DNA from: Platanthera guangdongensis
Taxonomy: Eukaryota > Streptophyta > Magnoliopsida > Asparagales > Orchidaceae
Length of the DNA stretch: 64,000 nucleotides
Reading direction: 5' to 3'
NCBI GenBank assembly: GCA_039583875.1
Contig: CM077163.1
Span: 229,950,646-230,014,645 of the forward strand
Shown: piece after piece, positions 59,386 through 64,000 of the stretch
Layout of the letters: the number at the start of each line of letters is the position of its first letter
Position numbering within the stretch: the stretch's first letter is position 1
Notes under the pieces: model-generated
Databases searched by the model: none
Told to the model about the DNA's origin: nothing
What the model saw: the letters and a program-made list of their open reading frames with translations, nothing else
Position numbers and translations under genes: made by a program

Positions 59386-60558
59386 ATGTTGCTCTCGAAA
59401 GAAGTTCAGGATCGCATTGCCGTCGTGAGAGAGGAGACCAAATCATCCATCGCTGAGTTCGCTCCCTGGCTTTCTAGGAAGGCCTTGGGCTCGCCTCACA
59501 AACTTAAGAAGGCTAAAATGGTCAGGCGTGACCAGACAGCTGGGGGGTCCATCGTTCTAACTCTGTCATCCACCGCCGAGCTTACTCCCCAGGTACTCAT
59601 ATTTACCTCTCGACTCGCCATTTGCTGAAGGAGATTGGCAGAAGTCATTTTGACTACTCGTAGGAGGAAACTTCAAAGGAAAAAGGATACGAAGAGGGCT
59701 CTGTGAATGCCAGCCTACTTTCGCGCGCAGTCGAGAGCGACCCGCCGACCCAGGTCCCCCGCCCGTGCCTGGTGAGTTGCCTATTTCCTACCCGCTAACC
59801 CTCTTTTCTTGTCTCCGATCTTCACCTCGTTCTACTTCTTGCAGCTCCTTTGGGACCACGAGCCTGCACACCCTACCGCCAAAGTCACCAGCTCACGAGA
59901 TCACCCTCGATCCCGCCTCAGGCTCCCGGCTTCCGGCCAAAGGGGCTCTCTACCATTCGACTCCTGCCCCCAATCTGGTCACCAACCAGGTATCGCTCTG
60001 CCCCGACCTCAGGAAAGTGCACATGATCTCATTCGACGGGCGCTTCGAGGGGTGGCCCAGTCCCTCTCGCCAACGCACGGGCAATGGGATCAACACTTCG
60101 TAGGGTTAGTAAAGGCACTCACCTTCTTTTTGTTGATATCCGATTTTGTGTGGCTAACCTATCCTTTGCAGGCTATCAAGAGATCTCGTCAACCGACGTT
60201 GAGATCAACGCGGTGGAGTTCTCACCTCCTCTTTCCCCTGATATGATTACAGACTTCCTAGGCGAATCAAAGGACACTATGGTGTTAAAGAGGCAAATGA
60301 TTGAGCTGTTTAGAAAACACAGCCTCATATTGCACACGATCTACGACAAGGTTTAAGAGAACAAGGAAGCTACTGAGCGATCTAGAAAGGGACTACACAC
60401 AGCTTCTTGATGAGATGGGGCAAGGAGCTGGTAGCGAGATGACCTCCCCAGAGATTCACATTGCACGAGCGGAAGACGGTTTACGCCAAGTGCATGAGGA
60501 GCTTCATGCTATCCGCGCATTCTACTACCAGCGCATGCCACCGACGATGGGGAGGTGA
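59386..60558 (+). pseudogene. Unrecognised intron-containing ORF, retroelement-associated
   Basis: Four exons can be read in one continuous frame: 59386-59592, 59665-59771, 59845-60104 and 60172-60356. Introns are 72, 73 and 67 bp, all GT...AG; the second is the clearest (GTGAGTTG ... CTTCTTGCAG). Exon 1 encodes MLLSKEVQDRIAVVREETKS; exon 4 encodes VEINAVEFSPPLSPDMITDF and ELFRKHSLILHTIYDKV. A TAG at 60101-60103 at the end of exon 3 and a one-base shift near 60355 break it; the shifted frame continues to 60558 with a charged, probably coiled-coil segment (KLLSDLERDYTQLLDEMGQG). No family recognised. Since the next ORF downstream is a gypsy-associated transposon protein, this is probably part of the same element type, though a captured host gene cannot be excluded. 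Confidence 0.55.
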
Positions 60559-60799
60559 GGCCGGGGAGGGTGGTGACGACTCCAATAGGGAGCCTATCGA
60601 CACTCGCTCCCCTTGTCCTCTTCTTTTTAATTTCACGCACCATGTAGTACTTTTTTTATTTGTTTGTATTAAACTTTAACCTCACATGATAATTTGTGAA
60701 TTCACTTGATTATTTGTATCAAATAACCTAACGATCCTGCTTAATGATTCTTTCTTTTTCTCGTTGATCTGCTTTCAGGGCTTTCGAAAGGAGCATTCA

Positions 60800-61016
60800 T
60801 TTCGACTCGCAGACGAGTGGGTGAGTGTTGGGCCGGCCCGAGGACCGATGTGGGGGCAGTGAGTTTGCTATCCACACTCACCCTATCCTGGATTCTTCCC
60901 GCCCAACACTTTTTTATAAATAGGCCCCCAACTACTGCATTTACTACTATTCGTTACATAAATTTCTTCTTCCTTATTCGAACTCGCAATTTTAGCTTTC
61001 TTATTTGCACTCGCGT
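60800..61016 (+). promoter_or_regulatory. LTR-like promoter before the gypsy-type transposon ORF
   Basis: TATAAATAGGCCCC at 60915-60928, about 100 bp before ATG 61017, with CGAGTGGGTGAG words upstream. It may be an LTR, which would make 59386-60558 and 61017-62489 two neighbouring units, but no second copy is visible. Confidence 0.5.
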
Positions 61017-62489
61017 GATGGGTGGTGATGTCGATGGTCAATCTAAGTGTGCTGAGGCATTCACTGATTACCGTAACTTGATGGAGGACGAGCTCCACCC
61101 GGTAGTGGGGCACTACATCTGTCGGGATTCATCGTGCACCGCTTAAGAGAGGATGAGTCAATCAACCAATTCTCGCCAAATGAGCTCGCTATCCCCCTGG
61201 AGCACTTCAAAGTAGGGCTCTGCCTCCCCCTGTGGCCGGAGGTGCGCTTGGTTCTCTGGTACTTTGGAGTTATTCCCGCTCAAATCAACCCCAAGTCTAT
61301 TTACCTATTAGCGACATTCGCCTGCTATATGCGCAAGAAGCTGATAGAATTCAACGTCACCGTCTTCCACAAACTGTTCAATTTTAGGGCCAAGAAGGAC
61401 GGAATCGCTTTCTTCTCCGGCCAACAAATCAAGGTCCGCGGTCTCACTAACAAGAATCATAACTAGATCCACAAATTTATCTTAATGACGGGTGACTTCG
61501 ACAACATCCCCTTCTCGCCCATCCAACAAGATGAGGTGACCTACCGCCCCCACCATTGGGGGTCCCGAGTCGAAGCTCCAGCTATTCCTCCTCGAGAGGA
61601 ACTTCGATGTCCCCCATCCGAGGAAGAATGTCGACCCGCTGCTTTATGTTCTTCCTGGAGAAGGTACTTTAACCCTTCTTACTCCTAGATCTCGCCTCCT
61701 TTCCTTGAGTTTTTCTGCTTATAGCAAAAAGGTGCAAGGGAGAGAGACCTTCCGTTACACCCGCCTTACGCGAGTGGTAGGGTTCCCGCCACCAACCTTG
61801 CCCTCACGGAATATGTTGCTATGACCTACATGGAAGAGCTAGGAACCTCGTACAAGTCCAGTGATCAGTGGCAAAACCTCAACGTGTCATCTGCCCCCAC
61901 CTGCTCCCAAAAATTAGAAGACCACGTCATTTGTCAAGGGGAAGGAGGGTAGCAAGACCCCTCCAGCAAAAGCCTCGGTCGTGGTTGAAACCGCAGCTAG
62001 GGTTGCCAGCGAGACTGCAGGGACCTCGATAGTGCAAGAGGGAGAGCTCGCAAGAAACCCATGCCGAAGAGGCACCAGAACTTTGGTCTCAGCGAGAAGC
62101 GCAAGACAAAGCTGACGAGCACCTGCTACTTTCGAACAGGGAGGCCAATAGGGCATCCATCTCTACACTTCTCCCATCCTGGCAGGAGTAGGAGACCACC
62201 ATCGGCCAAGCTTATGCATTTGCCTTTGGCCTCTATGGGCGGGAGGATGCTACTCATTATGATGATGAGACCATGCAGGCGCTCACGCATGAGAGCACGC
62301 GAGCCCAGCTTCGGGCCCTTGAGTTTGCTCATATGACGGTGCACTGAGGCATTTGCCTCGCACGGACCCTTGCTGAGGTTGACCACTCACTGGGTCTCGT
62401 ATTGGAAAAGGTTGTGGGCCTGAAGCGAAGACTGGAGACCACTGAGAAGCTTCTAGCCAACCACCCAACCAGAGTGGTAAGTGTGAGCT
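61017..62489 (+). pseudogene. Putative gypsy-type transposon protein (PF04195-like)
   Basis: ATG 61017 (MGGDVDGQSKCAEAF), a frame change near 61125, then SPNELAIPLEHFKVGLCLPL, PEVRLVLWYFGVIPAQINPK and SIYLLATFACYMRKKLIEFN. This resembles the plant 'putative gypsy type transposon' domain (FRxGLxLPLxPFxxxLLxxxGIAPxQLxPN). A GT...AG segment at 61664-61724 looks like an intron after DPLLYVLPGE. Downstream frames are broken; a C-terminal, probably coiled-coil tail (SLGLVLEKVVGLKRRLETTE, about 62390) is cut by the LTR insertion at 62490. Role in the element is not known; such genes often sit in large plant gypsy elements without a proven function. Confidence 0.6.
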
Positions 62490-64000
62490 TGTTGAAATTT
62501 GTGAAGTGGAAGTGGGTGATGGGCAGGCCGGGCGGACTGTGCGGCCTGAGCGGTCTGAGTTCGGGGCCTGGGCGGACTGCTGGTTTCGGCCTGGGTGACA
62601 TTGGCTGTCTTGGTGGCTTGGCTGTTGAGGAGCACCCTGTGCAGCCTGAGCGGCCTGGTGTGCGGCCTGGTTGGCCTATGGCCAAGGAAATCGGGCTTCT
62701 AGCTAAGTGGACTGAGCGGAATTCGCTTTGCGGGCTGTTGGCAGTGCTTAGTTGATTTGCGGCCTTGTAGATTTGCAAGCTTGTTAACTGGCGGATTGGG
62801 AGTTCTATCCGCGGGAGGCTTTGCGGACTGGTTGAGTCCGCGGTGTTCGATGTTGCGGACTGGCCTTGGAGTTCAGTTGTGGCCTTCGCCGCGCTCTGGT
62901 GGTGTAGCGGGCGTTAGCTGCTATGGAGGACTGTGCAGACTGGTGTTGAAGTCCGGCAGTTGGTAGTTGTCTTGGCAGTTGTGCGAGTAGGGCTTCCGAG
63001 CACTGTCTTCTGGTGGTGTGATTGGCGATTTGCCTTGGGGCAGGCGGACTGGGCCTTGTCCGTCGAGCTCGCGATTGCTCTTGGGGGTTTTCTGGACTTG
63101 GTCACATTCAGTGACAAGTACAGTGTGTCCGCGGTATCCGTCGAGTCCATAGTTGACCGGGCGGACTGCCTGTTGGTCGTGGACTTGTGGCGGATGTTGG
63201 CTTTGTTCTCGAGCTGTGCGGGCTGCCTCCTTGTTCGTATATAGTGTGTGGATTGTCGCTGTAGTGGTGGTTGTCCTTGTGCGATGTTTGCAGGCTATGC
63301 GGGCTGGTGCCTTGTCCGCATAGCATGGGTGGACTGGTGCGAGTTCGCCTGATGGTGAACATCATTATTGCTCCTGATGGTTTCTCTTGGAATCCGGCTA
63401 AGTCCTTGCGGACTCAGCGGACGGGTGTTTTGCTAGTGCGCGGGCTGGGGTGGTGATTCTATTCACTAGGGTGGTGACCACACTCCTCACCTTGCATATA
63501 AATAGACACCTCCCGATACGTCTACAGTAACTGAGTGAACAGTAAGTGAGGTTTGGTCATTTGTTGCGGTCTGCATTTTCTTGTCCGCGCAGGTTGATTA
63601 GAGTTAACGGTTTGCTGTGTGCAGGTCGCGCGACTAGCTTCAATAAGCCAGTAGGTTGGCTTTGACTTCGGTCAAGTTCTGTTAAGTGTGCGGTCTCAGC
63701 AGGTCGCTTCTGCGGCTTATCTGTTCTCTGCTTCAACGTTTCTAAGTTCCAATTATCTATCCGCCGGTCTAAGGCGGGTAGGTGGTCTGTTCTTCTGTTC
63801 ATCAGCAGTCAGTGAATAACGGTATGTCCGCTCAACCTCGCGGTCTCGGCGGACTCTGTGTCTATTTGGCGTGTAGCAGCAACAGCTCGGGCGGCTTCGG
63901 AGACCTTGGCGGACTCGGCGGTCTCGGCGGTCTCCTGCTCTGTCCGCCCGGCTTGTTTTGTGCTTTCTATTTTTAGCTTGTGTACTGGCGAAATCATGTC
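62490..64000 (+). repeat. LTR of the Copia A family, runs off the window
   Basis: TGTTGAAATTTGTGAAGTGG, same start as 2985. TATAAATA at 63497-63504. The end visible at 64000 corresponds to about 4400 in the Copia A LTR, so about 190 bp are missing. Whether it is solo or the 5' LTR of a full element cannot be seen. Confidence 0.85.

Overview
This window is plant nuclear repeat DNA with no host gene that I can support. Evidence for a plant: Ty1/copia and Ty3/gypsy retrotransposons of plant type, initiator-Met-tRNA primer sites (TGGTATCAGAG), a chromodomain gypsy element with 5.1 kb LTRs (Tekay/Del-like), 5S-rRNA-derived Cassandra-like LTRs, a short Helitron and several solo LTRs. The species cannot be named from this sequence.

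Layout. 1-10013: Copia element B, with its 5' LTR apparently split at a TA microsatellite by Copia A, which is itself hit by a solo LTR (1-1531). 10049-11530: solo LTR of the Copia A family (duplicated target ATTAA). About 11690-21527: decayed gypsy element F carrying two solo-LTR insertions, 13860-17164 (target GTAGC, itself containing a Helitron) and 18886-21094 (target GTCAG). 21528-23515: copia debris, two long hairpins, and the 5' LTR end of Copia D. 23530-52354: Copia D gag, split by a non-coding LTR element E (23689 to about 51525). E was in turn invaded by a gag-only LTR element (23768-31837, target ATAAA) and by a full-length chromodomain gypsy element (32909-48237, target TATGA). 52355-55966: minus-strand Copia C. 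55967-56566: two 5S-derived LTRs in inverted orientation. 56788-58209: solo LTR (target TATAA). 58991-62489: intron-bearing retroelement-associated ORFs. 62490-64000: another Copia A-family LTR running off the window.

Every coding region belongs to a mobile element and all show damage. The youngest full element is the chromodomain gypsy copy: its LTRs differ by roughly 1 percent, and its coding region has only two obvious lesions (one TAG in gag, one single-base frameshift in pol). Its gag and pol are separated by a 117 bp AT-rich GT...AG segment whose removal joins the two frames exactly, so it looks like a spliceosomal intron. The gag-only element has no pol and must have depended on enzymes from another element. 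Its LTRs carry GC-rich arrays of about 60 bp units, each with a perfect GGACTCC/GGAGTCC hairpin.

Limits: boundaries rest on reading direct repeats, TG...CA ends and target duplications by eye. Family names rest on recognised protein motifs and LTR ends, not on database searches.
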